DNA of 64,000 nucleotides, taken from NCBI GenBank assembly GCA_910579865.1, contig CAJTXA010000011.1, positions 1 to 64,000 on the forward strand, written 5' to 3'. This stretch comes from an uncultured Lachnospiraceae bacterium (lineage in GTDB: Bacteria > Bacillota > Clostridia > Lachnospirales > Lachnospiraceae). Positions 51,812-62,197 of the stretch are shown piece by piece; within the stretch, counting starts at the first letter, position 1; the number at the start of each line of letters is the position of its first letter. The notes below the pieces were generated by a model that saw nothing but the letters and a program-made list of their open reading frames with translations, was not told the DNA's origin and did no database searches. The position numbers and the translations under genes were made by a program.

Positions 51812-52834
51812 TCAATTAATAATTTTTTCTCTTGGTACATATGCCATAGAAGCATACTGTGGATCGGTTACAATTTTGGCAATTCCTCTTACTACACATT
51901 CAGATGGGTTTGGAGGAATATTTACTTTTAATTCCGTTTCTTGATGAATTAATTGATCAAAATTTCTTAATTCTGCAGAACCACCCGTTAAATAAATTCC
52001 AGTATCGATAATATCGGCTGCCAATTCAGGAGGAGTTCGCTCTAGAATCATTTTAATTTGTCCTGTAATGGATTGAAGAGTATCATTAATTGCTTCATAA
52101 ATCGATTCTGCCAAAATCGTTCGTTCCATCGGAAGTCCACTGACAATATCACGTCCATAGACTTTCATACTATCTTTTGTCATATAAACAGCATCTCCTA
52201 AATTTCGCTTTAATGTTTCTGCTGTTTTCATCCCAATAATTAAATTATATTTTTTCTTTACAATGGAACAGATATTCTCATCTAAACGATTGCCGCCTAC
52301 TTTTACTAATTTACTAATTACAATTCCTCCAAGAGAAAGAACTGTAATTTCTGTGGTATCTGCACCAAAATTGACAACCATATTTCCCTGTGGACCATCT
52401 ACATCAATTCCAGCTCCCACTCCGTCTGCAACTGGTTTTTCTACTACTGTAATTTTCTTTGCTTTTACCTTCGAACTGCTAATTAAATCCGAAAATGCTC
52501 TTTTTTCAACTTCTGTTACATTCGTTGGTACAGCAATACAAAAATCATTGCTTTGAAAAGCGCCTTTGGTTGTTTTTACTTTTCGAACAAAGCGTTCTAA
52601 AAGATTTTGCATGTTTTGAATATCTGCAATTACTCCAAATTTAATCGGAAATATGACTACAATCGGATCAGGTACTTTTTCATACATTTCATAAGCTTCA
52701 TCACCAATTGCATATACTTTTGTTTTATTTTCTATGGCAATCATATTTTTTTCATTTAGTATGGTATCTGAGCTTTTATTGTAGATCTTTATACTTCTGG
52801 TACCTAAGTCGATACCAATTACATTCTGTGCCAT
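51812..52834 (-). CDS. mreB: Actin-like rod-shape protein MreB
   Basis: MreB forms membrane filaments that organise wall elongation. The 340-residue protein carries the actin-fold nucleotide motifs GIDLGTRSIKIY, NFGADTTEITVLSLGG and GIYLTGGSAELRNFDQLI. The AIGDEAYEMYEKVP segment is typical. It is the first gene of mreBCD and follows radC on the same strand. Confidence 0.96.
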   Translation of the reverse strand: MAQNVIGIDLGTRSIKIYNKSSDTILNEKNMIAIENKTKVYAIGDEAYEMYEKVPDPIVVIFPIKFGVIADIQNMQNLLERFVRKVKTTKGAFQSNDFCIAVPTNVTEVEKRAFSDLISSSKVKAKKITVVEKPVADGVGAGIDVDGPQGNMVVNFGADTTEITVLSLGGIVISKLVKVGGNRLDENICSIVKKKYNLIIGMKTAETLKRNLGDAVYMTKDSMKVYGRDIVSGLPMERTILAESIYEAINDTLQSITGQIKMILERTPPELAADIIDTGIYLTGGSAELRNFDQLIHQETELKVNIPPNPSECVVRGIAKIVTDPQYASMAYVPREKIIN

Positions 52835-52851
52835 CTTACTCTGGCTCCCTT

Positions 52852-53541
52852 CTATAAAATTCCTCGCTCCTTCATACTCCTATAGTTAGTATCCCCAATT
52901 ATTACATGATCTAGTAAAGGAATTCCCACTAATTCACCTGTGTCTCGAATTCTTCTAGTAATCAGAATATCTTCTCTGCTTGGTGCTGGATCTCCACTGG
53001 GGTGATTATGAAGAAGCGCTATGGTAACTGCCTGATACTTCATTGCTTCAATAAAGATTTCTCTTGGTGATACCAAAGAAGCATTTACTGTTCCTTTAAA
53101 TAGTGGTATGTAATGAAGCAGGCGGTTTTTTCCATCCATCATTAGTAAATAGAGTTCTTCCTGTTCTTTATGCCGCATCTCTTCCATAAAATATCCAGCA
53201 ATTTCTTCTGGTGAAGAAAAAGTAACACGCTCTTTTTGTCTTGCCTTTGCCATTCGTTTTGAAAGTTCTGCAAGACAAGAAAGCTGTACTGCTTTTACCT
53301 TTCCAATTCCTTTTATCTTCATTAGTTCTGGTATGGTTAGATGCTGCAGACCTAAAATTCCTCTTATCCTACAGGAAGAATCTAAAATTTTTCCAGCAAG
53401 TTCAACGGAGTTTTCTCCTCTTGTTCCACTCCGAATTATAATTGCTAAAAGCTCGGCATCCGTAAGTGCTTTCGCTCCATGTATTAGGCATTTCTCATAT
53501 GGACGTTCCTCTGCTGCCATTTCTTTCATTTTTTTGCTCAT
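52852..53541 (-). CDS. radC: RadC-family JAB-domain protein
   Basis: The 229-residue protein has a helix-hairpin-helix segment (LMKIKGIGKVKAVQL) and a JAB/MPN metalloprotease-like domain with HNHPSGDPAPSREDI and LDHVIIGD. The metal ligands are intact. The role is unclear despite the historic repair label. The radC-mreBCD-min order is widely conserved. Confidence 0.94.
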   Translation of the reverse strand: MSKKMKEMAAEERPYEKCLIHGAKALTDAELLAIIIRSGTRGENSVELAGKILDSSCRIRGILGLQHLTIPELMKIKGIGKVKAVQLSCLAELSKRMAKARQKERVTFSSPEEIAGYFMEEMRHKEQEELYLLMMDGKNRLLHYIPLFKGTVNASLVSPREIFIEAMKYQAVTIALLHNHPSGDPAPSREDILITRRIRDTGELVGIPLLDHVIIGDTNYRSMKERGIL

Positions 53542-53586
53542 TCTCTGTCCTTTCTACGAATCTCCTCTCCATTGGACAGTGTTTTA

Positions 53587-53892
53587 TTATAACAGACGGT
53601 AAATGACAATTGCTGCAATCGCACCAAGTATTCCAGATAGTGAAATCTTTAAAGTTAGTCCAAATGTTACTACTAAAATCCCAAGATCCAATGTAATTGG
53701 ATTGGTTAATCCAAAGGTTTGCCCATAGTTAAGCCATCTTAAATAAGAGATGCCATCTGCTAAAGAACCAACAAATCCTCCTAGTACAATTCCGACTAAT
53801 AATAGTAAAACTAGTGCCCATGCATTTTTATTTCTTCCAAATGGTGATGCCACTTTCCTATCCCCCTTTTCTTGTGCATCTTTTTTTGACAC
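53587..53892 (-). CDS. DUF4321 membrane protein
   Basis: The 101-residue protein has a short basic N-terminus, a glycine-rich helix (LVLLLLVGIVLGGFVGSLAD) and a hydrophobic C-terminus. It matches DUF4321, which sits between the aluminium-resistance-like gene and radC in many clostridia. Its function is unknown. The GTG start at 53892 has only an abutting AGAAGG site, so the start is uncertain. Confidence 0.8.
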   Translation of the reverse strand: MSKKDAQEKGDRKVASPFGRNKNAWALVLLLLVGIVLGGFVGSLADGISYLRWLNYGQTFGLTNPITLDLGILVVTFGLTLKISLSGILGAIAAIVIYRLL

Positions 53893-53895
53893 CTT

Positions 53896-55197
53896 CTAGT
53901 TTATCACAATAGGGTTTATTTGTACAAGTCCTTCTTGCACCATCTGCTGAAGGGATTTTAAAATTCCTAATTTGGCATGATACCAAGTAAGCCCGCCTTG
54001 AAAATAAACGGCATAAGGAGGTTTAATTGGGCCATCTGCACTTAACTCAATCGAAGAGCCTTGTATAAACGCTCCTGCTGCCATAATAACATCCGAATCA
54101 TAACCTGGCATTGCCCACGGTTCTGGTTCTACAAAACTGTCCACTGGGGCAGCAGCTTGAATTCCTTTGCAAAAAGCAATCACTCCTTCAGGATAGCCAA
54201 ACTCAATCGCTTGAATAATATCATGACGGCTTTCTGTACTATTTGGAATCACACGAAATCCTAAATTTTCATAGAGATTTGCTGCAAAAATAGCTCCTTT
54301 TAATGCGCCTGCCACCACAGTAGGAGATAAAAATAATCCCTGATAAAGTGTTTGATTGAGCCCTAAACTTGCCCCTACTTCTTTTCCAAGTCCAGGTGCA
54401 CTTAATCGATAGGCAGCTTGTTCAATATATTCTTTTTTCCCACAAATATAGCCCCCAATTGGTGCTAATCCTCCTCCAGGATTTTTAATAAGGGAACCTA
54501 CCACCAAATCAGCCCCCACATCAGAAGGTTCTATTGTTTCTACAAATTCACCATAACAATTATCCACCATACAGATTACAGAAGGTTTACATTTTTTAAT
54601 AAATGCAATCAATTCTCCAATCTTCGCAACGGAAAGGGTTGGTCTGGTTTGATAGCCTTTCGAACGCTGAATAGTTACTAATTTTGTTTTTTCATGAATT
54701 GCTTTTTCAATAGCCGGATAGTCAAAACTCCCATCTTTTTGCAAATCAACCTGCCGATAAGAAATGCCATATTCTTTTAGAGAACCTACAGACTCTCGAA
54801 TTCCAATTACTTCTTCTAATGTATCATATGGTTTTCCAACAGGAGAAAGTAATTCCTCCCCTGGTCTTAAATTGGAAAATAACGCAACTGCCAAAGCATG
54901 TGTTCCACAGGTTAATTGTGGACGTACCAAAGCAGCTTCCGTATGAAAAATATCCGCATACACCTGTTCTAGTGTATCTCTTCCTAAATCATTGTAACCA
55001 TATCCTGTTGTTGGAGTAAAATGCACATCACTAACACGATTTTTTTGCATAGCAGAAAGCACTTTTAATTGGTTATATTCTGCTACTTGATCAATCTGAG
55101 AAAAACGTGCTTCTAATTGTCGAAGATAGGTTTCTCCATAGGCATATACTGCTTCGCTAATCCCTAATGTTTTATAAATTTCCATCTGTTGATTCAT
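53896..55197 (-). CDS. Methionine-gamma-lyase family PLP enzyme (aluminium-resistance type)
   Basis: The 433-residue fold-type I enzyme includes TCGTHALAVALFSNLRPGEELLSPVG, CMVDNCYGEF with the PLP-binding Asp, and SLIKNPGGGLAPIGGYI with the probable Schiff-base lysine. The family is named for a plant-pathogen aluminium-resistance link and for resemblance to methionine gamma-lyase; its substrate is not settled. It follows miaA closely, with GGAG before the ATG. Confidence 0.9.
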   Translation of the reverse strand: MNQQMEIYKTLGISEAVYAYGETYLRQLEARFSQIDQVAEYNQLKVLSAMQKNRVSDVHFTPTTGYGYNDLGRDTLEQVYADIFHTEAALVRPQLTCGTHALAVALFSNLRPGEELLSPVGKPYDTLEEVIGIRESVGSLKEYGISYRQVDLQKDGSFDYPAIEKAIHEKTKLVTIQRSKGYQTRPTLSVAKIGELIAFIKKCKPSVICMVDNCYGEFVETIEPSDVGADLVVGSLIKNPGGGLAPIGGYICGKKEYIEQAAYRLSAPGLGKEVGASLGLNQTLYQGLFLSPTVVAGALKGAIFAANLYENLGFRVIPNSTESRHDIIQAIEFGYPEGVIAFCKGIQAAAPVDSFVEPEPWAMPGYDSDVIMAAGAFIQGSSIELSADGPIKPPYAVYFQGGLTWYHAKLGILKSLQQMVQEGLVQINPIVIN

Positions 55198-55211
55198 TGG
55201 TTTCGCTCCTT

Positions 55212-56168
55212 TTATCTAAAATTCTCTAAAATATGATGTTCCTTTAAAACGGTAAAAAGATGATGGCAAAGTTCCTGTTTACTTTGATATTGTTCCATTT
55301 CAACCCAAGTGACATCTTTTTCCCTTCGAAACCAGGTTAATTGACGTTTTGCAAAATGTCTGGTATTGGTTTTTATCTTTTCAATGGCTTCTTCTAACGA
55401 AATTTCTCCTTCTAAACTGGCTGCAATTTCTTTATAACCAAGTCCTTGCATAGAAGTAAGATCTCTCGAATATCCTTTCTCTAAAAGGGAAGCTACCTCT
55501 TCTACAAAGCCTTGCTTTATCATTTGATCAACTCGTAAATGAATTCTTTGATATAGTTTCTCACGTTCTCGATTTAATACAAAATATACAAACCGATAAG
55601 GCGATTCTTTTTCTTGCTGTTCCTGATTGTGTTTGGAAATTGGCTTTTGTGTCTGATGATAGTATTCCAATGCCCGAATGACACGTTTGATATTGTTGGC
55701 ATGAATTTGTTTTGCAGATTCTGGGTCAACTTGAAATAATTGTTCTTGCAAAGCAGCAGCACCATAGGTTTTTGCATAAGTTTCTAATTCTTTCCGATAA
55801 AGATCGTCCGTTTTATTTTCGTCAAATTCAATATGATAAAGGACAGATTGAATATAAAATCCCGTTCCTCCTGTTATAATTGGAATATGTCCTCTATTAT
55901 AAATTTCTTCCATAGATTGATGCGCCAACTTTTGAAAGCATACAACATTAAATTCTTCTGCTGGATCAAGAATATCAATTAAAAAATGTGGAATCCCTTT
56001 CATTTCCTCTTTTGTAATTTTTGCAGAACCAATATCCATATAGCGGTATACTTGAATCGAATCGGCACTAATAATTTCTCCGCCTATCGCTTTGGCAAGT
56101 GCAATAGAAGTATCTGTTTTTCCTACCGCAGTCGGTCCTGTCAAAATAATAAGTGGTTTTTTTTCCAT
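55212..56168 (-). CDS. miaA: tRNA dimethylallyltransferase
   Basis: MiaA prenylates A37 of tRNAs reading U-starting codons. The 318-residue enzyme has the P-loop LTGPTAVGKTDTS, SADSIQVYRYMDIGSAK and the GGTGFYIQ substrate segment. ISADSIQ and the C-terminal RQLTWFRREKDVTW are typical. Its partner miaB lies in the same gene block at the right edge, completing ms2i6A synthesis. Confidence 0.96.
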   Translation of the reverse strand: MEKKPLIILTGPTAVGKTDTSIALAKAIGGEIISADSIQVYRYMDIGSAKITKEEMKGIPHFLIDILDPAEEFNVVCFQKLAHQSMEEIYNRGHIPIITGGTGFYIQSVLYHIEFDENKTDDLYRKELETYAKTYGAAALQEQLFQVDPESAKQIHANNIKRVIRALEYYHQTQKPISKHNQEQQEKESPYRFVYFVLNREREKLYQRIHLRVDQMIKQGFVEEVASLLEKGYSRDLTSMQGLGYKEIAASLEGEISLEEAIEKIKTNTRHFAKRQLTWFRREKDVTWVEMEQYQSKQELCHHLFTVLKEHHILENFR

Positions 56169-56215
56169 CTTGTCTATTCCTTTTTCTTTTATTTTAACAA
56201 TTTCAATTAATTTCG

Positions 56216-58027
56216 TTAAAGAACACGTTTAAATTTCTTTTCCATTTCATACTTACTCATTACAACAATAGTAGGCCGTCCATGTGGACAATGATAAGGA
56301 TTTTCCAATTTCATTAATTCCTCAATTAAAGCTTCTACTTCTAGTTTAGAAAGGGTATAATTCCCTTTTACGGCTGCTTTACAAGACATACTTGCTATTT
56401 TTTCATTCAAAATGGAACTTGTTATTGTTTGCGTTTGTACTTCTTCTGCTAAGTTATCAAGAAGTTCTAAAAATAGTTCTTTTTGTGTGATACCCAAAAG
56501 CGAATCTGGAACAGCTCGTATCGCATATTCTTTTCCTCCAAAATGTTCTATTACAAAACCGATTTTTTCAAAATAACTTTGAAAGCGGATAAAAATTTCC
56601 TCTTCTCGTATGGAAAGCGTTAGAATCACGGGTGGATTTAACATTTGAGAAATTAACTGTTGTGTTTGCAGACGAGTCATCATTTTTTCATATAAAACTT
56701 TTTCATGTGCTGCATGTTGATCTATAATAAATAATTTATTTTGATATTCAACCAACCAGTAAGTTTCAAAGACTTGTCCAATAATCCGATGCTGTTCTTT
56801 TGCTTCTTTTGCTAAAAATTGTCCATTAAATAATTCTATCTGTTCTGCTTGTTCTATAAAAGGCTTCTGATTTATTTGATAAAGAGCTTGTTCTTTTATC
56901 TGTTGTTCTTTTGCGATTCGATTTTTCTCAAATGGTTCAGCCAAACGTTCTTCTCTTTTTTTAACTTTCTCATATTCTTTGGAGCGTTCAAAAGCTGGTT
57001 CTAATTTTTTCTCTTCTAGTGAAATCTCTGGTATCAATTCTTTTGAAGAAAGGATATTATAAAGAGTATGATAGAGAAATGGAATCAGGTTTTCTGCATC
57101 TTTGATGCGCAGATCCATTTTCGTTGGATGCACATTAATATCAAGTAAATTTGAATCAATCTGAATATGAAGAACAGTAAAAGGATATTTATGCTGCATA
57201 AGAAACGATTGATAAGCATCTTCGATCACTTTGGAAATCATACTGCTTCGAATATATCTGCCATTGATATAATAATTTTCATAAGCACGATTTCCTCTGG
57301 AAATCAAAGGCTTACCAATAAAACCATAGACGGAAATAGATTCCATAGAAGCCTGAACAGAAAGTAAATTTGTAGCAATATCTCTTCCATAAATGCGATA
57401 AACAATATCTTTTAGATTACAGTTTCCACTGGTATGCAATTTATTTTGATTATTATGAATAAATCGAATTGAAATTTCCGGATGTGAAAGTGCGATTTTT
57501 TCTACTATGTCCGAAATATATCCAGCTTCTGTCTGCGCACTTTTTAGAAATTTCCTTCTTGCTGGTGTATTATAAAAAAGATTACGAACCAAAAATGTAG
57601 TTCCTTCTGGACAACCAATTTCTTCAAAAATTTTTTCCATTCCCCCTTCTATACAATAGCGGCAACCATTTAAAGAAGAAGAAACTTTTGTAATTAACTC
57701 TACTTGGGAAACTGCGGCAATACTAGAAAGTGCTTCACCACGAAATCCTAACGAAGTGGCTGTCATTAAATCCTCTACCGAACGTATTTTACTAGTAGAA
57801 TGACGCAAAAAGGCGAGAGGAATCTCTTCTTTCGCAATCCCACAACCATTATCAGTTATGCGGATAAAAGAGATTCCCCCTTCTTTTATTTCAACTGTGA
57901 TCGCAGTTGCTTTTGCATCAATCGCATTTTCTAAAAGTTCTTTTACTACAGAAGCAGGACGCTCAATTACCTCTCCTGCTGCAATTTGATTAATTGTATT
58001 TTGGTCTAATATCTGTATATTTGGCAT
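56216..58027 (-). CDS. mutL: DNA mismatch repair protein MutL
   Basis: The 603-residue protein has an N-terminal GHKL ATPase (ELLENAIDAKAT, DNGCGI, TSLGFRGEALSSIAAV) and a C-terminal dimerisation domain (residues about 400-600). SCKAAVKGNYTLSKLEVEAL and CPHGRPT are present, and a metal-binding endonuclease-type DQHAAHEKVLYE motif is seen, so it is likely an endonuclease MutL. It is encoded after mutS and a pyrophosphorylase. Confidence 0.96.
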   Translation of the reverse strand: MPNIQILDQNTINQIAAGEVIERPASVVKELLENAIDAKATAITVEIKEGGISFIRITDNGCGIAKEEIPLAFLRHSTSKIRSVEDLMTATSLGFRGEALSSIAAVSQVELITKVSSSLNGCRYCIEGGMEKIFEEIGCPEGTTFLVRNLFYNTPARRKFLKSAQTEAGYISDIVEKIALSHPEISIRFIHNNQNKLHTSGNCNLKDIVYRIYGRDIATNLLSVQASMESISVYGFIGKPLISRGNRAYENYYINGRYIRSSMISKVIEDAYQSFLMQHKYPFTVLHIQIDSNLLDINVHPTKMDLRIKDAENLIPFLYHTLYNILSSKELIPEISLEEKKLEPAFERSKEYEKVKKREERLAEPFEKNRIAKEQQIKEQALYQINQKPFIEQAEQIELFNGQFLAKEAKEQHRIIGQVFETYWLVEYQNKLFIIDQHAAHEKVLYEKMMTRLQTQQLISQMLNPPVILTLSIREEEIFIRFQSYFEKIGFVIEHFGGKEYAIRAVPDSLLGITQKELFLELLDNLAEEVQTQTITSSILNEKIASMSCKAAVKGNYTLSKLEVEALIEELMKLENPYHCPHGRPTIVVMSKYEMEKKFKRVL

Positions 58028-58108
58028 CGCAATATGCCTCCATTCTCTTTCCTACAGATTTATTCTAACCAATCTTTCTTAAAAATGCAACACTTGTTCT
58101 TTATTTTT

Positions 58109-59332
58109 TTATAGCTCTATTTGATTTTCTTTTAACAAAGCTTGTGCACTTTCTACAGAATCAATCCCTGTTTTATTTTTAATCGGCGCAAACTCTTTGT
58201 TTCTTACAACTTCAAATGGCAGACAGCTATCTGCTAGGTGAATCATATCCAATACTAAAGTTTCATATTTATATCCATTTGGCTTTGCTGGTTTTACCAA
58301 ATGTCCATTTTCATCAAGATAAGGAATCTTTCTTTCTACCCGATGTAATGGCAGATGATTTTCTTTGATTTTTATTAATTCTTCTACATAAAACAAATAA
58401 TTTAAAATTACTCCAAAATTGTAAGCAGGCTCTCCATTTTCATCTGTTGCTGCCATTAATTCTGGTGTAAGTTCATAATATTCCACAATGGATGGTTTTC
58501 CATCTTCCAAACAAATAACACCTACTCTTTCATCTGGTGCTGCTTTTCTTACTACTTTTGCTCCAACTGTACAGTGTTGTGCAATTGTAGCTCCAATAAA
58601 GACTGGATCGGCAATTCTTTGCAGTACATTATCTACTGCAAAAACATTTAGCCATTCAATTCCTTCCTTTTTTATCAGTTCTAATACCTTGCAACGTTCC
58701 ATAGAAGAAAACCAACCACCATTGCCATTTGGAGAAGTTGACATCTTCCATGTCTCTTCCATATAAATTTTTCCATGATAATCGGTAGAAGGCGCCATTT
58801 CCTGCACAAAAAAAGTAATATAATTGGGATCATAGCCAAAATAATTTTTTTTCTTTAAAAAGTCTTGTGTGATTGAATTATTTTTTTCACTTGTCATAAT
58901 AAAAAGCCGAATCCAAGAACCAATTTCCTCTACTACATCCAATAGATTTCGAATGATTCGTTCAAAAATATAGACTTCTTTTGTAATACCAATAGAATAC
59001 ATCCCCTTTGGAAAATCGAAACCCAAACGTGTTCCCATTCCTCCTGCAAGTAAAACGGCTCCTATCTTTCCATTTTCAATTGCTTTTGTTCCAATTTGAC
59101 GAAATTCCGTCTTTCTTCTCTCAATTTCCTCTAACTGCATTGCCGCTAAGGGAGAAATCTTTTTTTCGGAAACAGATTTTATTTGTTCCACTTGTGTTAA
59201 AATATGAAAATCTGTCGATGCAATTTGAGCCAATAACGCTTCTTTTTGCTGGTCGGAAAGTGTATCATATTGGTTCAGTACATGCTCTTGTCCATATTTT
59301 TTTAATATTTTTTTTGCTTCTTCGTAATTCAT
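58109..59332 (-). CDS. UDP-sugar pyrophosphorylase (UDPGP family)
   Basis: The 407-residue enzyme makes a UDP-sugar from UTP and a sugar 1-phosphate. The nucleotide loop GAVLLAGGMGTRLGFDFPKGMY is diagnostic of the eukaryotic-like UDPGP family, which covers UDP-GlcNAc and UDP-glucose synthesis. NGNGGWFSSM and NGYKYETLVLDM are further marks. The exact sugar is undetermined. ATG 59332 has AAAGGA nine bases upstream. It is inserted between mutS and mutL. Confidence 0.88.
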   Translation of the reverse strand: MNYEEAKKILKKYGQEHVLNQYDTLSDQQKEALLAQIASTDFHILTQVEQIKSVSEKKISPLAAMQLEEIERRKTEFRQIGTKAIENGKIGAVLLAGGMGTRLGFDFPKGMYSIGITKEVYIFERIIRNLLDVVEEIGSWIRLFIMTSEKNNSITQDFLKKKNYFGYDPNYITFFVQEMAPSTDYHGKIYMEETWKMSTSPNGNGGWFSSMERCKVLELIKKEGIEWLNVFAVDNVLQRIADPVFIGATIAQHCTVGAKVVRKAAPDERVGVICLEDGKPSIVEYYELTPELMAATDENGEPAYNFGVILNYLFYVEELIKIKENHLPLHRVERKIPYLDENGHLVKPAKPNGYKYETLVLDMIHLADSCLPFEVVRNKEFAPIKNKTGIDSVESAQALLKENQIEL

Positions 59333-59362
59333 TGTGCTATCCTTTCCACCCATTTTTTTGAT

Positions 59363-62011
59363 TTACCATCGATTTTTAATTTTATTTTGTAATTGATAGA
59401 GGCGATTTAGAGCCTCAATTGGTGTTAAATTGCCTAAATCTATCTCTGAAAGCTCTTTTATAATATCGTGATCTTTTACTGTATCAAAAAGTGAAATTTG
59501 TGCTAATTCCAGTTCATCTGGCTGTTTTTGTTTCTTTTTTTCTATTTTATTTTCCTGTACAGTAATACTTTTTGCCCGTTCCGTAATATCTGCATCACTT
59601 AATTCTTCCAATAATTCTTTTGCTCGTTCAATTACTTGTTCTGGAACACCAGCTAATTTTGCAACTTGAATTCCATAACTTTTATCTGCCCCACCTGAAA
59701 TAATTTTTCGAAGAAAAACAATATCATCTCCCTGTTCTTTTACTGCAATACAATAATTATTGACACCGCTTAATTTTCCTTCTAATTCTGTAAGTTCATG
59801 ATAATGTGTTGCAAATAACGTTTTTGCACCAAGAAGTTTGGTATTCCCAATATGTTCTACTACAGCCCAAGCAATACTTAATCCATCAAACGTACTTGTC
59901 CCTCGTCCAATCTCATCTAGTACAATTAAAGAGTGAGCTGTTGCATTTCGAAGGATATTTGCCACTTCTGTCATCTCTACCATAAAAGTACTTTGTCCAG
60001 AAGCTAAATCATCAGAAGCTCCTACTCTAGTAAAAATCCGATCACAGATACTGATATCTGCAAAGGTAGCAGGTACAAAACTGCCTATTTGTGCTAATAA
60101 TACAATTAATGCGGTTTGACGCATATAAGTTGATTTCCCAGCCATATTTGGCCCTGTAATAATGGCAATACGATTGGAATGGTTATCTAAAAAGGTATCG
60201 TTTGCTACAAACATATCATTTGGAATCATCCGTTCTACTACAGGATGGCGTCCATTTTTAATTTGAATGGTTCCTTTTTTGTTGATTTTAGGACGTACAA
60301 ACTGGTTCTGTTCTGCTACATATGCGAAAGAAGCCAATACATCGATTTGTGCAATGGCTTTGGCTGTTGCTTGAATTCGAATGACTTCCTCTGCTATTTT
60401 ATCCCTTATTTCGCAAAATAACTCATATTCTAATGTAACTAAGCGTTCCTCTGCTCCCAAAATCATATCTTCTAATTCTTTTAACTCTGGTGTAATATAA
60501 CGCTCGGCATTGCTAAGGGTTTGTTTTCTCATATAGTTTTCTGGTACTAGATTTTGAAAAGAATTTGTAACCTCTAAATAATAGCCAAATACCCGATTGT
60601 ATTTTATCTTTAAATTTTTAATTCCTGTCCGTTCTCGTTCTTTTGCTTCTAAGTCTGCAATCCAATGTTTTCCCTCTGTTTTTGCTTGGCGCAGTTTATC
60701 CACTTCTTCTTGATAACCTGTTTTAATGATTCCCCCTTCTCGAATTACAATTGGAGGTTCTTCTGTAATAGAGTTTTTAATTAATGTACTGATATCCTCC
60801 AAGCCATCCATCTGTTTTGAAAGTTCTTTAAAAAGGGAACTTTCAAAACTAGATAACAGATATTTAATTGGAGGAATCATTTCTAAAGAAGTTTGAAAGG
60901 CAATCAGATCTCTAGGATTTGCTGTTTTATAACTAATTCGGCCAATCAGACGTTCTAAATCATAAATAGGATTTAAATATTCCCGAATTTCTTCTCTTGT
61001 AATTAAATTTTGATTAAATTCTTCAATTACATCTAATCGCTGTTCAATTTCCTCTTTTGTAATTAATGGTTGTTCAATATAGGTACGCAGTGTTCTAGCT
61101 CCCATTGCTGTTTTTGTCTTATCCAATACCCATAGGAGAGAACCTCGTTTTTGTTTTTCTCTTAATGTTTCTACCAATTCCAAATTTCTTCTAGTTGAGG
61201 TATCCAATAACATATATCTTCCAGTTGAATAAGGAATCAAGGTTGTTAGATGAGGTAAAGAATTTTTCTGTGTTTCTAGCAGATATAAAAGTAAAGAACC
61301 TGCTGCAATAATCCCACAGTCATAGGATTCTAGTCCTAATCCATTTAAACTTGCTATATGAAAATGCTCTTTTAATGTATTGGTACACGTTTCTTCATTA
61401 AAATACCAGGAATCCAAAGCGGATAAAGTAATTCTTTCTTGTTCTTTTAATGCATCAAGATCGATTCCACTTACGGAAAATGCTTGATTGCAAACAATTT
61501 CAGACGGCTGAAATTTATGTATCTCATCCATTAAAGTACGTAAAGAGTGGACTTCTGTTACATAATAATCACCTGTTGTAATATCTACAATTGAAATTCC
61601 ATAAGTATCCCCAAGATAGACAATGGACATTAAGTAATTATTTTTTGACTCGTCCAAAGCATCTACACTAATCGTTGTACCAGGTGTTACGACACGAATC
61701 ACTTCTCTTTTTACAATTCCTTTTACCGATTTGGGATCTTCCATTTGTTCACAAATTGCAACACGATACCCTTTTTTCACTAATCGGTTTAAATACGTAT
61801 CCACTGCATGATATGGCACACCACACATTGGCGCTCGCTCTTCTAATCCACAGTTTTTTCCAGTTAATGTTATCTCTAGTTCCTTCGAAACAGTCAGTGC
61901 GTCATCAAAAAACATTTCATAAAAATCGCCCAGGCGGTAGAAGAGGATACAGTCGGGATATTGCTTTTTGGTTTCCATGTACTGCTGCATCATTGGTGTT
62001 AATTGTGCCAA
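59363..62011 (-). CDS. mutS: DNA mismatch repair protein MutS
   Basis: The 882-residue mismatch-recognition ATPase has the N-terminal mismatch-binding Phe-x-Glu in FYRLGDFYEMFFDDA. Its ATPase contains Walker A GPNMAGKSTYMRQ, DEIGRGTSTFDG and the ATHYHEL signature. A linker rich in Lys/Glu/Gln precedes the C-terminal clamp. It starts at TTG 62011, with GGAG nine bases upstream. It heads the repair and shape block. Confidence 0.97.
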   Translation of the reverse strand: MAQLTPMMQQYMETKKQYPDCILFYRLGDFYEMFFDDALTVSKELEITLTGKNCGLEERAPMCGVPYHAVDTYLNRLVKKGYRVAICEQMEDPKSVKGIVKREVIRVVTPGTTISVDALDESKNNYLMSIVYLGDTYGISIVDITTGDYYVTEVHSLRTLMDEIHKFQPSEIVCNQAFSVSGIDLDALKEQERITLSALDSWYFNEETCTNTLKEHFHIASLNGLGLESYDCGIIAAGSLLLYLLETQKNSLPHLTTLIPYSTGRYMLLDTSTRRNLELVETLREKQKRGSLLWVLDKTKTAMGARTLRTYIEQPLITKEEIEQRLDVIEEFNQNLITREEIREYLNPIYDLERLIGRISYKTANPRDLIAFQTSLEMIPPIKYLLSSFESSLFKELSKQMDGLEDISTLIKNSITEEPPIVIREGGIIKTGYQEEVDKLRQAKTEGKHWIADLEAKERERTGIKNLKIKYNRVFGYYLEVTNSFQNLVPENYMRKQTLSNAERYITPELKELEDMILGAEERLVTLEYELFCEIRDKIAEEVIRIQATAKAIAQIDVLASFAYVAEQNQFVRPKINKKGTIQIKNGRHPVVERMIPNDMFVANDTFLDNHSNRIAIITGPNMAGKSTYMRQTALIVLLAQIGSFVPATFADISICDRIFTRVGASDDLASGQSTFMVEMTEVANILRNATAHSLIVLDEIGRGTSTFDGLSIAWAVVEHIGNTKLLGAKTLFATHYHELTELEGKLSGVNNYCIAVKEQGDDIVFLRKIISGGADKSYGIQVAKLAGVPEQVIERAKELLEELSDADITERAKSITVQENKIEKKKQKQPDELELAQISLFDTVKDHDIIKELSEIDLGNLTPIEALNRLYQLQNKIKNRW

Positions 62012-62122
62012 GATTTCTTGCTCCTTTTCTTAGTTTTTGCCCCATTATCCTACCACAAAATGAATCATTTTACAATCCCAATTCGCTATCTATTTTGTTT
62101 CTTTTTTATAGAAAACCCTTTC

Positions 62123-62151
62123 TTGCTTCTTTATACAATAATTTATATAAT
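62123..62151 (+). promoter_or_regulatory. Promoter of the DUF4253 remnant
   Basis: TTGCTT (62123-62128), a 17-base spacer and a perfect TATAAT (62146-62151) precede the remnant by about 45 bases. Confidence 0.6.
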
Positions 62152-62197
62152 AGTAATATGAAAAAGCCAAAAAAATAATTTCAAAAAAGGAGAATTT

